Below, piece by piece: positions 55,204-63,682 of a stretch of DNA of 64,000 bases. The position numbers were made by a program, and so were the translations under genes. The stretch is from Anaerolineales bacterium UBA2200 (lineage in GTDB: Bacteria > Chloroflexota > Anaerolineae > UBA2200): the NCBI GenBank assembly GCA_002327925.1, contig DCVA01000024.1, forward strand, positions 62,001-126,000, read 5' to 3'. The notes beneath the pieces were generated by a model. It was not told the origin of the DNA. It made no database searches and was given only the letters and a program-made list of their open reading frames with translations. Each line of letters opens with the position of its first letter. Within the stretch, counting starts at the first letter, position 1.

Positions 55204-58200
55204 GTGTTTGCCAATGATTACGTCGAGCTGCACTGCCACAGCTACTATTCACTGCTCGATGGCGCTTCCTCCCCGGAGGCTCTGGTCGAGCGTGCCGCCG
55301 AACTCGGTTACCATTCTCTGGCGCTTACCGATCATAATGGTCTCTATGGCGCTGTGCGTTTCTGGACCGCCGCGCGCGATGTCGGCATTCGTCCCCTGTT
55401 CGGAGCCGAGGTAACGCTGGACGACGAAAGTCACCTGACCCTGCTGGTCGAGACGCAGCGCGGTTACGCCAACCTCTGCCGCCTGCTCAGCGCCGGCCAG
55501 CTCGCAGGCGTCAAGGGAGCACCCCGCCTCACCCGGGAGATTATTGCCGAATACTCCGCGGGGCTGATTTGCCTTTCCGGATGCTCCAAAGGGGCTATCT
55601 CCGCCGCCCTCGACCGCGATAACCTCGCGCAGGCTCTGTCTGCGGCGGACCGGCTGCACCAGACCTTTGCCGGGCGCTTCTGGATCGAGCTGCAACGCCA
55701 CCTGGAGCCGGGCGACCGTGTGCGAGTCGCCGGGCTCGTGGATGTTGCGCACCGGCTGGGGATAGGGCTGGTTGCCACAAACAACGTCCACTACGCCGAG
55801 CAACCCGGGCATCGTAAGCACGACGTACTGACCTGCATTCGACACCACACCACCCTGCCCGACGCGCTAGCCGGTGGGTTGCTGCATATGAACTCGGAGT
55901 ACTCGCTCAAATCTGCAGCCGAGATGGCTGCCCTCTTTGACGATTTCCCTATCGCACTGCACAATAGCTGCCTCATCGCCGAGCGTTGCCAGGCCGGGCT
56001 GGATTTCTCCACCCAGCGGTTGCCGCTCTTCCCCGTGCCGCAGGGATATTCACCGCTCGACTACCTGCGAACCCTGTGCGACAAAGGCCTAGAGCGCAAA
56101 TTCGACCCCATCACCCCTCGCGCCAGAAACCAACTGGCACACGAACTGCGGGTGATTGAACGGACCAACCTGGCCGGATACTTCCTGGTAGTGTGGGATA
56201 TCGTCCACTTTGCCCGTTCCAAAGGCATCCGCTGTCAGGGACGCGGATCAGCGGCGAATTCACTGGTAGCCTACCTGCTCGACATCACGCCGGTCGATCC
56301 GCTGCGCCATCACCTGCTCTTTGAGCGCTTTCTCACCGAAGACGCGCATACCATGCCCGATATCGACGTGGACTTTGCTGCCGACCGCCGCGAAGAGGTG
56401 ATCCAGTACGTGTACCAGCGCTATGGTGAAGAGCACACAGCGATGGTCTGCAACGTGGTCACATACCGCGCCCGCTCGGCGGTGCGCGAAGTAGCCAAGG
56501 CGTTGGCCTTCCCTCCGGACGTTATCGACCGAGTGGCCAAAGCACTGGACACTCATTCTGCATCACGCGCTGCGGAGGAAATCACGGCCAACCCGGACGG
56601 TGACGACCCGCCTCCCATGCCCGCGGAGGAAACGGACCCGCTCGCCCCCGTGGCGGAGGCGCTTGACCCGGCCTACCCCTGGCAGCTCTTGTCGGAGCTG
56701 CTGAGCGAAATCGATGGCACTCCCCGTCATCTCTCGATCCACGTCGGAGGCATGCTCATCACCGCCTCACCGTTGGTAGAGGTTGTGCCGGTGGAGCGGG
56801 CCACGATGCCGGGACGGGTGGTAGTGCAGTGGGACAAAGACAGCGTGGAGGATGCCGGGCTGATCAAGATCGACCTGCTCTCCCTGGGCACGCTGGCCGC
56901 AGTCGAGGAGATGGTGCAGCTCGTCCGCACAGGCCGCAATCAGGAGCTCGACCTGGAGCACCTGACGCTGGACGATCCGGTGATCTATGACATGCTGCAG
57001 CGCGCCGACGCGGTGGGCTGCTTTCAGGTGGAGAGCCGCGCCCAGTCGCAGATGCTGCCACGCTTGAAGCCGCGCCGCTTCGAGGATATCGTCATTGAAG
57101 TGGCCCTGGTACGCCCCGGCCCGATCCAGGGTCACATGGTACACCCCTACCTGCGCCGACGCGATGGATTAGAGCCAGTCGAGTATGCCGACCCCCGGCT
57201 GGAGTCTGCCCTGGCTGAGACTCTGGGAGTCATCATCTTTCAGGAGCAGGTTATCCGCGTGGCCATGGCCATCGCCGGGTTCAGTCCCGGCGAGGCGGAC
57301 CAGCTACGTCGCGCTATGAGCCGCAGCCGCTCCCGGGAGGCCATGAACCGCCTGCGCGACCGTTTCGTCGTCGGAGCCATAACCAACGGGCTGGACGCCA
57401 CAACGGCCGATGCGGTCTTTGAGCAGTTGGCCGGATTTGCCGGCTTTGGCTTCTGCAAGTCGCACGCTGCGTCCTTTGCCCTGGTGGCCTACCAGACTCT
57501 GTTCCTCAAGGCCTACTACGCGCCCGAGTTCTTCTGTGCCCTGCTCAATCATCAACCGATGGGCTTCTACTCACCGGAGGTGCTCACGGGCGACGCCAAA
57601 CGCCACGGAGTGACCATCCTGCGCCCCGACCTCAACCTGAGTAATGACGCATGCACGTTGGAGAGGGGCTCGCACGGCATCCCGGCGTTGCGCCTGGGCC
57701 TACGCTACGTTCACGGTCTGGGTGAGGCTGGACGCAAACAACTGCTCGAACGGCGCGATGGCACGTCCTTCACCGGATTGCCCGACCTTTGCCAGCGCAC
57801 GCGCCTGCCGCGAGCGGTGATCGAAAACCTGATCCGTTCCGGCACACTGGACAGCCTGGGCACGGCGCGGCGTACGCTTTTGTGGCAACTGGGCGGTCTG
57901 GACTATCGCGAAGAGGAAATGGACATCGAGATCCCCGTCACAGAGGTAACCCTGCCCAGACTCAGTGAGCGCGAGGGCGTGGGCTGGGAGTACGAATTGC
58001 TGGGTCTGGCGCCGGGAGACCACGTCATGCGCCTGCATCGCCAGCGGTTGAGGGAACAGGGTGTGCTAAGCAGCGCGGACCTGGAGCAGAGGCAGGATGG
58101 CGAGCCGGTGCGCGTCGCCGGAATGGTAGTAGTGCGCCAGAAGCCCCCTACCGCCAGAGGACACGTCTTTGTCACCCTGGAGGATGAGGAAGGACTGATA

Positions 58201-58365
58201 AACCTGATCATCCGGCCCAATGTGTACGAGCATTACAGGAGCGCTGTGCGAAACTCCCTCTTGCTCTGGGCCGAGGGTCAACTGCAACGCCAGGGCGCTG
58301 CCTGCAGTGTGCTGGTCACACGGGCGGCCAACCTGACACCAGAGAGTCCTGTTAGTCCAGATTGA
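55204..58365 (+). CDS. dnaE2: Error-prone DNA polymerase III alpha subunit DnaE2
   Basis: A 1053-residue C-family polymerase. The N-terminal PHP domain carries ELHCHSYYSLLDGAS and LALTDHNGLYG. The palm has the catalytic PDIDVDFAADRREEVIQYVY, and GRGSAANSLVAYLL precedes it. HhH and OB-fold domains lie at the C-terminus (VRVAGMVVVRQKPPTARG). The sequence is shorter and more divergent than replicative DnaE, and the YVELHCHSYYSLLDGAS start is typical of DnaE2. The GTG start at 55204 has AAAGGAG upstream. No LexA box is visible in its own upstream region. It performs lesion bypass with ImuB. Confidence 0.92.
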   Translation: MFANDYVELHCHSYYSLLDGASSPEALVERAAELGYHSLALTDHNGLYGAVRFWTAARDVGIRPLFGAEVTLDDESHLTLLVETQRGYANLCRLLSAGQLAGVKGAPRLTREIIAEYSAGLICLSGCSKGAISAALDRDNLAQALSAADRLHQTFAGRFWIELQRHLEPGDRVRVAGLVDVAHRLGIGLVATNNVHYAEQPGHRKHDVLTCIRHHTTLPDALAGGLLHMNSEYSLKSAAEMAALFDDFPIALHNSCLIAERCQAGLDFSTQRLPLFPVPQGYSPLDYLRTLCDKGLERKFDPITPRARNQLAHELRVIERTNLAGYFLVVWDIVHFARSKGIRCQGRGSAANSLVAYLLDITPVDPLRHHLLFERFLTEDAHTMPDIDVDFAADRREEVIQYVYQRYGEEHTAMVCNVVTYRARSAVREVAKALAFPPDVIDRVAKALDTHSASRAAEEITANPDGDDPPPMPAEETDPLAPVAEALDPAYPWQLLSELLSEIDGTPRHLSIHVGGMLITASPLVEVVPVERATMPGRVVVQWDKDSVEDAGLIKIDLLSLGTLAAVEEMVQLVRTGRNQELDLEHLTLDDPVIYDMLQRADAVGCFQVESRAQSQMLPRLKPRRFEDIVIEVALVRPGPIQGHMVHPYLRRRDGLEPVEYADPRLESALAETLGVIIFQEQVIRVAMAIAGFSPGEADQLRRAMSRSRSREAMNRLRDRFVVGAITNGLDATTADAVFEQLAGFAGFGFCKSHAASFALVAYQTLFLKAYYAPEFFCALLNHQPMGFYSPEVLTGDAKRHGVTILRPDLNLSNDACTLERGSHGIPALRLGLRYVHGLGEAGRKQLLERRDGTSFTGLPDLCQRTRLPRAVIENLIRSGTLDSLGTARRTLLWQLGGLDYREEEMDIEIPVTEVTLPRLSEREGVGWEYELLGLAPGDHVMRLHRQRLREQGVLSSADLEQRQDGEPVRVAGMVVVRQKPPTARGHVFVTLEDEEGLINLIIRPNVYEHYRSAVRNSLLLWAEGQLQRQGAACSVLVTRAANLTPESPVSPD

Positions 58366-58504
58366 AACGTGGACACAAGGCTCCCACCGAACCGCCAGGC
58401 AACGAACCGGACGCAACGGGGTACACTGCCCGGGTGCTGCGGCCGGAGCGACCGGGGCCCGCCCGCCTCGTGACCCTTCAGCGAGAGGGGCGCCGCACCT
58501 GCTG

Positions 58505-59143
58505 CTAGAGGGCGGCGACCGCTTCCTTTGCCTTGCGGGCAGCCGAGCTCGCGTCAGCACCGTATATGTCCGCCCCAACGTCATCGGCGAACTTTCGCGT
58601 CACTGGAGCACCGCCGACCATGACCTTGACCTGGTCACGCAGGCCGGCCTTCTTCAGAGCTTCGATGCTGACCTTCATGGTCATCATTGTGGTGGTGAGC
58701 AGGGCCGACATGGCCACCAGCTGCGGTTTGTGCTCACGAACCGCCGCCACGAACTTGTCGGCCGACACGTCTACGCCCAGGTCGACCACTCGAAACCCGG
58801 TGCCCTCCAGCATCATAATCACCAGGTTTTTGCCAATATCGTGCAAGTCCCCGGCGACCGTGCCCATCACTACCGTGCCGATTGGCTTGACGCCCGCAGC
58901 CGTCAAATGGGGCCGCAGCACGTTGACACCAGCTTGCATTGCGCGCGCTGCAATGAGCATGTCGGGCACGAAAAACTCCTGGCGCTCAAAGCGTTGCCCC
59001 ACCTCGGTCATGGCCGGGATCAGCACTCTGCTCAAGAGATCGTCGGCCCGCAGGCCTTCAGCCATGGCCTGGGCGGTGAGAGCCGCGACTGCCTCGTTGT
59101 CACCGTTGATCACGCCCTCGTAAAGGTCATCGTTCACTGTCAT
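58505..59143 (-). CDS. Corrinoid (B12-binding) methyltransferase-type protein
   Basis: A 212-residue protein with an N-terminal helical cap (about 1-80) and a cobalamin-binding Rossmann domain. DLHDIGKN (99-106) supplies the DxHxxG motif with axial-ligand His101. SALLTTTMMTM and VMVGGAPVTRKF complete the family pattern of MtaC/MtbC/MttC corrinoid proteins. These carry a methyl group between a substrate methyltransferase and a second transferase. No partner methyltransferase is in the window, so the substrate is unknown. The start is ATG 59143. Confidence 0.92.
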   Translation of the reverse strand: MTVNDDLYEGVINGDNEAVAALTAQAMAEGLRADDLLSRVLIPAMTEVGQRFERQEFFVPDMLIAARAMQAGVNVLRPHLTAAGVKPIGTVVMGTVAGDLHDIGKNLVIMMLEGTGFRVVDLGVDVSADKFVAAVREHKPQLVAMSALLTTTMMTMKVSIEALKKAGLRDQVKVMVGGAPVTRKFADDVGADIYGADASSAARKAKEAVAAL

Positions 59144-59187
59144 GAAACGTCTCCATCTGAAAAGTAGTAGCACCAGCGTGCCGCGGA

Positions 59188-59216
59188 ATTGTACACAGAG
59201 GGCACTGGGCGCGCAA
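59188..59216 (-). promoter_or_regulatory. Promoter of the corrinoid-protein gene
   Basis: On the minus strand TTGCGC (59211-59216), a 17-base spacer and TACAAT (59188-59193) precede ATG 59143. Confidence 0.68.
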
Positions 59217-59307
59217 ATTGCGTGCCGGGCTTACGCCGCGCCACCATCGGGCAGTCGTATTTGCCGAGCCGGCACGGGCCCAGGGTGGCCGCTTGCAGCC
59301 ACCGGAC

Positions 59308-60891
59308 CTATTCGCTGGGCGTGGAGTAGGCCCGCCTCCAGAGCGCCTCATACGCCGCTGCCTCAGACTCCCACCGCCCGTCGTCCCACCCCAGCTCGGA
59401 CTGCACAACAGAGCGCACTCGCTCAAGCAAGGGCACCCCTCCCCGGGGCAGAAGCAGCCCCAGCCGGACACGCCTCAGCAGCAAGTCATCGAGATGTACC
59501 ACTCCCTCGTCCCTTGCAGCCCAACGCAGCTCTGCCCAGTGCGACTCTGTACCCGGGATGAGCTCGAGCTCACCCGGCCCAGCAGCGGCAATCACCTCCG
59601 CGGCGTCAACGCCGTGGCGGCCCAAGAGACGGCGCCGGGCCGCACTGTCGAGCCCCGGTGTGGGCGGCAGCTCGTCGAGCAGTGGTTCGAATACACGCGC
59701 CCCCTCCCCTGGCAGTGGGAGCTCTGGCCATACACAACGTGCCGCGCCCAGCGTGTCGAGCGCCATGCGCCGAAAGGTGGTTAGTTTTCCACCGGTGACC
59801 GTGACGAGCCGGTTCTCCTCCAGTACCACGTGTGCCCGCGATTCCTTGTGCGGGTCCCCACCCTTGCCCGAGGCAACGATGGGCCGTACCCCGGCAAAGC
59901 TGGCTATCATGTCCTCTGGTGACAACCGCCACGCCGGAAAGCGCAGGTTCAGGGCTTCGAGCACGTACTCCAGCTCGGTCCATTCAGCCCTGGGCTCTTC
60001 ATCCAGCGACTGGTGGTGGTCGATATCCGTCGTGCCGGCCAGGGTCACCCCCTCCCACGGAATGACGAAGACGGGCCGATGATCGCGAGGGTGGATGAGG
60101 GTAACCGCCTGCGCCACCGGCGCCCGCCAGGAGGGAAACATAAAGTGGCTGCCTCGTGAAGGGCGTATGCGTCGGGAGCCCCCTACCTGCTGTCGCAAAA
60201 CATCAGCCCATGCCCCTGTAGCGTTGACCACCACACGGGCCTGCAACTCGAGGGTCTTCCCGGTTACCTCGTCGCGCAGGACGATGCCCCTGACGTTACC
60301 CGACATCCCCAGCAGCAGTCTGTCGGCGGAAGCATGGCTCAGTGCCAGACCACCGGCACGCACCCCCTCCCGGATGAGCCGCAGCACCAAACGTGAGTCA
60401 TCGGTCACTGCGTCAAAGTAGAGGAATCCGCCCCGAAGGTCATCGCCGCTGATGCGGGGAGCAAGCAGCAGCAGGTCGTCGCGCTCGAAAAAACGATGAG
60501 CCCATTTGTGCCCAAAATAGTCGTAGACGGCCAATCCTACGGCAGCGGTACGCTTCTTGGGTGAAGCGCCTTTGATCACGGGAAAGAGACAGCCCAGGGG
60601 GTCCACGAGCCCCGGCGCCTCCCTCATCATGCGTTCACGTTCGCGGACTGACTCGCGGGTTACGGAGAACTGTCCCTGGCCAAGGTAGCGCAGCCCGCCG
60701 TGCACCAGCTTGGTCGAGCGGCTGGATGTGCCGGAGGAAAAATCGGCCTTCTCGACCAGCAGGACACTCACTCCCAGGGGCGCGAGCAGACGCAGAATGC
60801 CGGCTCCCGTCACCCCAGCGCCGATCACGATCACGTCCCACGACTGATCCAATTGCGACCAGAGGCTCTCACGCCAGTTAGTTTGCCACAT
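59308..60891 (-). CDS. glpD: Glycerol-3-phosphate dehydrogenase (FAD, GlpD/GlpA type)
   Basis: A 527-residue FAD-dependent dehydrogenase oxidising sn-glycerol-3-phosphate to DHAP. It has the Rossmann VIVIGAGVTGAGILR, the signature STKLVHGGLRYLGQGQF, and a TGGKLTTFRRMALDTL late motif. A C-terminal helical domain (about 400-520) completes the length. The ATG at 60891 is 26 bases after the alkyl-DHAP-synthase-like gene, so the ROK-AgpS-GlpD genes form one operon around glycerol-phosphate chemistry. Confidence 0.93.
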   Translation of the reverse strand: MWQTNWRESLWSQLDQSWDVIVIGAGVTGAGILRLLAPLGVSVLLVEKADFSSGTSSRSTKLVHGGLRYLGQGQFSVTRESVRERERMMREAPGLVDPLGCLFPVIKGASPKKRTAAVGLAVYDYFGHKWAHRFFERDDLLLLAPRISGDDLRGGFLYFDAVTDDSRLVLRLIREGVRAGGLALSHASADRLLLGMSGNVRGIVLRDEVTGKTLELQARVVVNATGAWADVLRQQVGGSRRIRPSRGSHFMFPSWRAPVAQAVTLIHPRDHRPVFVIPWEGVTLAGTTDIDHHQSLDEEPRAEWTELEYVLEALNLRFPAWRLSPEDMIASFAGVRPIVASGKGGDPHKESRAHVVLEENRLVTVTGGKLTTFRRMALDTLGAARCVWPELPLPGEGARVFEPLLDELPPTPGLDSAARRRLLGRHGVDAAEVIAAAGPGELELIPGTESHWAELRWAARDEGVVHLDDLLLRRVRLGLLLPRGGVPLLERVRSVVQSELGWDDGRWESEAAAYEALWRRAYSTPSE

Positions 60892-60917
60892 CGTTGTGCT
60901 CCACTAGGCAATCGTCT

Positions 60918-62519
60918 TCATGCGCCGAGCAGCTTGCCCGGATTCATCATACCTTGCGGGTCAAAACGGGCCGCCAGATCCTCAAGCGCGGCCATTCCCA
61001 GAGGTCCCTTCTCAGCAGACAGATAGGGCTGATGGTCCGTGCCAATGCCATGCTGGTGGGTGATCGTGCCACCCGTGGCAACAATCGCGCGGCTGGCCGC
61101 GCCCTTGAGCACCCTCCAGCGGCGCAGCGTTTCGTCGGGATCGCCGTTGGCGGGAATCCGGTACAGGTAGGTCGTGTAGATGTTCGACCCCCAGGGGTAC
61201 GTGTGCGAAATGTGAGTGAAGCAGTACACCTTCTCGCCAATGTCCTCGAGCCCGGGGCGCAGCGCAGCCTCGATGGCCTGGATCATACGCGAGACATCCT
61301 GCCAGCAGGTGGCCGTTTCCAGTGTGTCCAGCGCGTATCCGGCTTCCCAGAGGGTATTGCGCAAGTACGGGCTGCGCCAGCGGCTTTTACGCCATTCCTT
61401 ACCGAACAGCGTTCCGCTATCCACTCCACCATGTCGCCGAGCTACCGCCAGTGCCTCGCTGCGGCCATATGACACGCCGGAACGACTTCCCGTGGCGCCG
61501 AGAATGAGGAGAGCTCGCCCCTCGCGAATGCCTCGCCAGCTGAGGTACTCCTTCAGCCAGCGGATTAGCCCCTCACGGCCGGCCAGCGCCAGAGTGGTTT
61601 CGGTCTCTATCTCCGTGCTCAAGCGCAGCATGGACAAAGGCAAACGCGCCTGCATCATCTCCCGTACCGCGGCCTGCCCCTGCTCAAAGTTGGGGAAGAA
61701 CACGCCTCGGAACTCCTCAGCCTCCGGAATGCCACGAATACGCACCGTGGCCTGAGTCAGGATTCCCAATCGCCCCTCCGAACCCAGCACGACCTCGCGC
61801 AGGTCAGGTCCTGCAGCCGAAGCCGGGAAAGGGGGCAGGACCAGCGTCCCGCTTGGCGACTCGAGCCTGCCGCCAGCGAACATGCCCTCGATGCGCCCGT
61901 ATCCCATCGACTGCTGCCCGTTCGAGCGAGTGACTACCCATCCTCCCAGCGATGAGAGTTCAAAGGACTGAGGGTAGTGTCCGAGGGTGAAGCCACGAGC
62001 TCGAAGCTGTGCCTCAATCTCCGGTCCAAGCACCCCTGCCTCGAAGGTGGCCAGTTGGCTGATCTCATCGAGGTATATCAGTCGGTTCAGCCGACCCATA
62101 TCCACCGTCAGCACCGGGGCCTCGCCGGGCAGCACGTTAACATGACCGACCACGCTGCTGCCCGCCCCGTAGGGAATCAGTCGAGCGCCGACCGCCGACG
62201 CGTACCGCAACAGCTCCCTGACCTGGGCCTCTTCAGTGGGGTACGCTACCGCATCAGGAAACGCCGGAATCCGCCCCGTGCGGAGGGCGATCCAGTCGGG
62301 CAGACTCTGCCCTCTGGCGTGGAGCACACGATCCAGACCGGAGGTATTCGCCAACGGATGGGGAGGTAGTCGCGACGGAGGAACGGTCGCCACGACGTCC
62401 GCCGGGGCCGCATCCTCTGGTCGAACCCCCTCTCCCATTACTCTCCCAAGATACGCCGCCGCCCCCGCATGGAGAGCCTGAGAGTATGTCTCGTCACCCC
62501 AGCCATTCCATCTGCGCAT
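60918..62519 (-). CDS. FAD-binding oxidase, alkyldihydroxyacetonephosphate synthase (AGPS)-like
   Basis: A 533-residue FAD-linked oxidase of the VAO/PCMH superfamily. The N-terminal MRRWNGWGDE and the FAD-binding IPYGAGSSVVGHVN are typical of the AgpS-like clade (compare ether-lipid AGPS and mycobacterial AgpS). The late GGTITHQHGIGTDHQPYL supplies the catalytic-region His and Asp motif. It could exchange an acyl chain of acyl-DHAP for an alcohol (ether-lipid synthesis), or act as a hydroxyacid oxidase. The neighbouring glpD supplies DHAP, which supports the first reading without proving it. Confidence 0.86.
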   Translation of the reverse strand: MRRWNGWGDETYSQALHAGAAAYLGRVMGEGVRPEDAAPADVVATVPPSRLPPHPLANTSGLDRVLHARGQSLPDWIALRTGRIPAFPDAVAYPTEEAQVRELLRYASAVGARLIPYGAGSSVVGHVNVLPGEAPVLTVDMGRLNRLIYLDEISQLATFEAGVLGPEIEAQLRARGFTLGHYPQSFELSSLGGWVVTRSNGQQSMGYGRIEGMFAGGRLESPSGTLVLPPFPASAAGPDLREVVLGSEGRLGILTQATVRIRGIPEAEEFRGVFFPNFEQGQAAVREMMQARLPLSMLRLSTEIETETTLALAGREGLIRWLKEYLSWRGIREGRALLILGATGSRSGVSYGRSEALAVARRHGGVDSGTLFGKEWRKSRWRSPYLRNTLWEAGYALDTLETATCWQDVSRMIQAIEAALRPGLEDIGEKVYCFTHISHTYPWGSNIYTTYLYRIPANGDPDETLRRWRVLKGAASRAIVATGGTITHQHGIGTDHQPYLSAEKGPLGMAALEDLAARFDPQGMMNPGKLLGA

Positions 62520-62535
62520 ACAGGTCTCCTTGGTT

Positions 62536-63525
62536 CTACGCTGACCGGTCTTGCTTCTGGCTGAAGCTCCCAGATTCGGTCAGCACGAGGGCCGCCGCCC
62601 CAAGCAACCCCACGTCATCACCGAGCTGAGCCAGCTCGATAGGGGTTCGTTTCCACTCCTCCGTCATTGCACGTTCGGCAACGACGGCTCTAGCCGTGCT
62701 CAGGAGCAGATCCCCTGCCTTGCTCACGCCCCCACCCACGATGATCTTCTGCGGGTCAAATGCGTGAATGAAGGTCACCATGCCTATGCCGATGTAGAGG
62801 GCCGCGCGCTCCATCACCTCAAGGGCCACGCAGTCGCCCGACCTGGCCGCGGCCACGACCTCCTGTGAACGGATGAGGTCCAGTCGGCCATCGACCATCG
62901 CTAGTAGCGACGACGAAGCGCCAGCCCGAAGGCGAGCCCGTGCCTCGCGGGCGATCGCCGGACCGGCTGCCAGCGCTTCCAGACAGCCGCGTCCACCGCA
63001 CCCGCAGACAGGGCCGTCGGGCTCCACAATGATGTGGCCCAGCTCCGCGGCCCAGCCGCGTGCTCCAAGGTAGAGCCGTCCTCGCTCGATCACCCCACCG
63101 CCAATGCCGGTGCTGATGGTGACATAGACCAGCGTCTCCGTTCCCTTGCCGGCGCCGAAACGAAACTCCCCGAGCGCGGCGAGATTGGCGTCGTTACCGA
63201 TGAACGATGGTACCTTGAAGCGCTGCACCAGGTAGTCGCGCGCCGGCCAGTCTGTCAAGCCGGGGATGTTGGTGGCGTTGGTGATCACGCCCGTCCAGGG
63301 ATTGACCGTGCCAGGGGCGCCCAGGCCGATACCCAGGACTTGTGAGCCTCTGACCCCTGCGAGCACCTCGTTGATGCTATCTTCAATGCGCGATATCACC
63401 CGCTCGGGGCCTTCCGCAGCCGCCGTCAGCGTGCTGGCTCGCCGCAGCAATGCGCCGGAGCGGTCGCACAGAGCGGCACGTATCTGTGTGCCGCCCAGGT
63501 CTACAGCGACAACGTAGTCACCCAT
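62536..63525 (-). CDS. ROK-family sugar kinase (glucokinase-like)
   Basis: A 329-residue ROK protein without an N-terminal DNA-binding domain, so it is a kinase rather than a repressor. It has AVDLGGTQIRAALCD, NDANLAALGEFRFGAG, STGIGGGVIERG, ELGHIIV and the zinc-binding CGCGGRGCLE motif. The substrate is probably glucose or a related hexose. AGGAGG lies six bases before ATG 63525. It heads the operon with the AGPS-like and GlpD genes. Confidence 0.93.
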   Translation of the reverse strand: MGDYVVAVDLGGTQIRAALCDRSGALLRRASTLTAAAEGPERVISRIEDSINEVLAGVRGSQVLGIGLGAPGTVNPWTGVITNATNIPGLTDWPARDYLVQRFKVPSFIGNDANLAALGEFRFGAGKGTETLVYVTISTGIGGGVIERGRLYLGARGWAAELGHIIVEPDGPVCGCGGRGCLEALAAGPAIAREARARLRAGASSSLLAMVDGRLDLIRSQEVVAAARSGDCVALEVMERAALYIGIGMVTFIHAFDPQKIIVGGGVSKAGDLLLSTARAVVAERAMTEEWKRTPIELAQLGDDVGLLGAAALVLTESGSFSQKQDRSA

Positions 63526-63584
63526 CTGGGCCCTCCTGAAGCTTCGAGCCAGCCACAGCCCGGGCCGCTTCTGGGCCCAAAGCC

Positions 63585-63609
63585 GTGTAGCATGCGTAGT
63601 AGGCTACAC
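63585..63609. repeat. Inverted repeat upstream of the ROK operon
   Basis: GTGTAGC (63585-63591) and GCTACAC (63603-63609) are perfect 7-base arms with an 11-base centre. They lie upstream of the ROK gene start and could be an operator or an RNA hairpin. Which it is cannot be decided. Confidence 0.4.
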
Positions 63610-63611
63610 CC

Positions 63612-63633
63612 GGCACCCACAATGATGGGTGCC
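63612..63633 (-). terminator. Hairpin after the threonine aldolase gene
   Basis: GGCACCCA (63612-63619) and TGGGTGCC (63626-63633) form a perfect 8-base stem with a 6-base loop, about 50 bases past the aldolase stop on the minus strand. No T-run follows. Confidence 0.5.
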
Positions 63634-63682
63634 TGCCGCCGAACTTGACCCTGTGCCTGGTTCCGGTCGTACCGCCGGCCAG

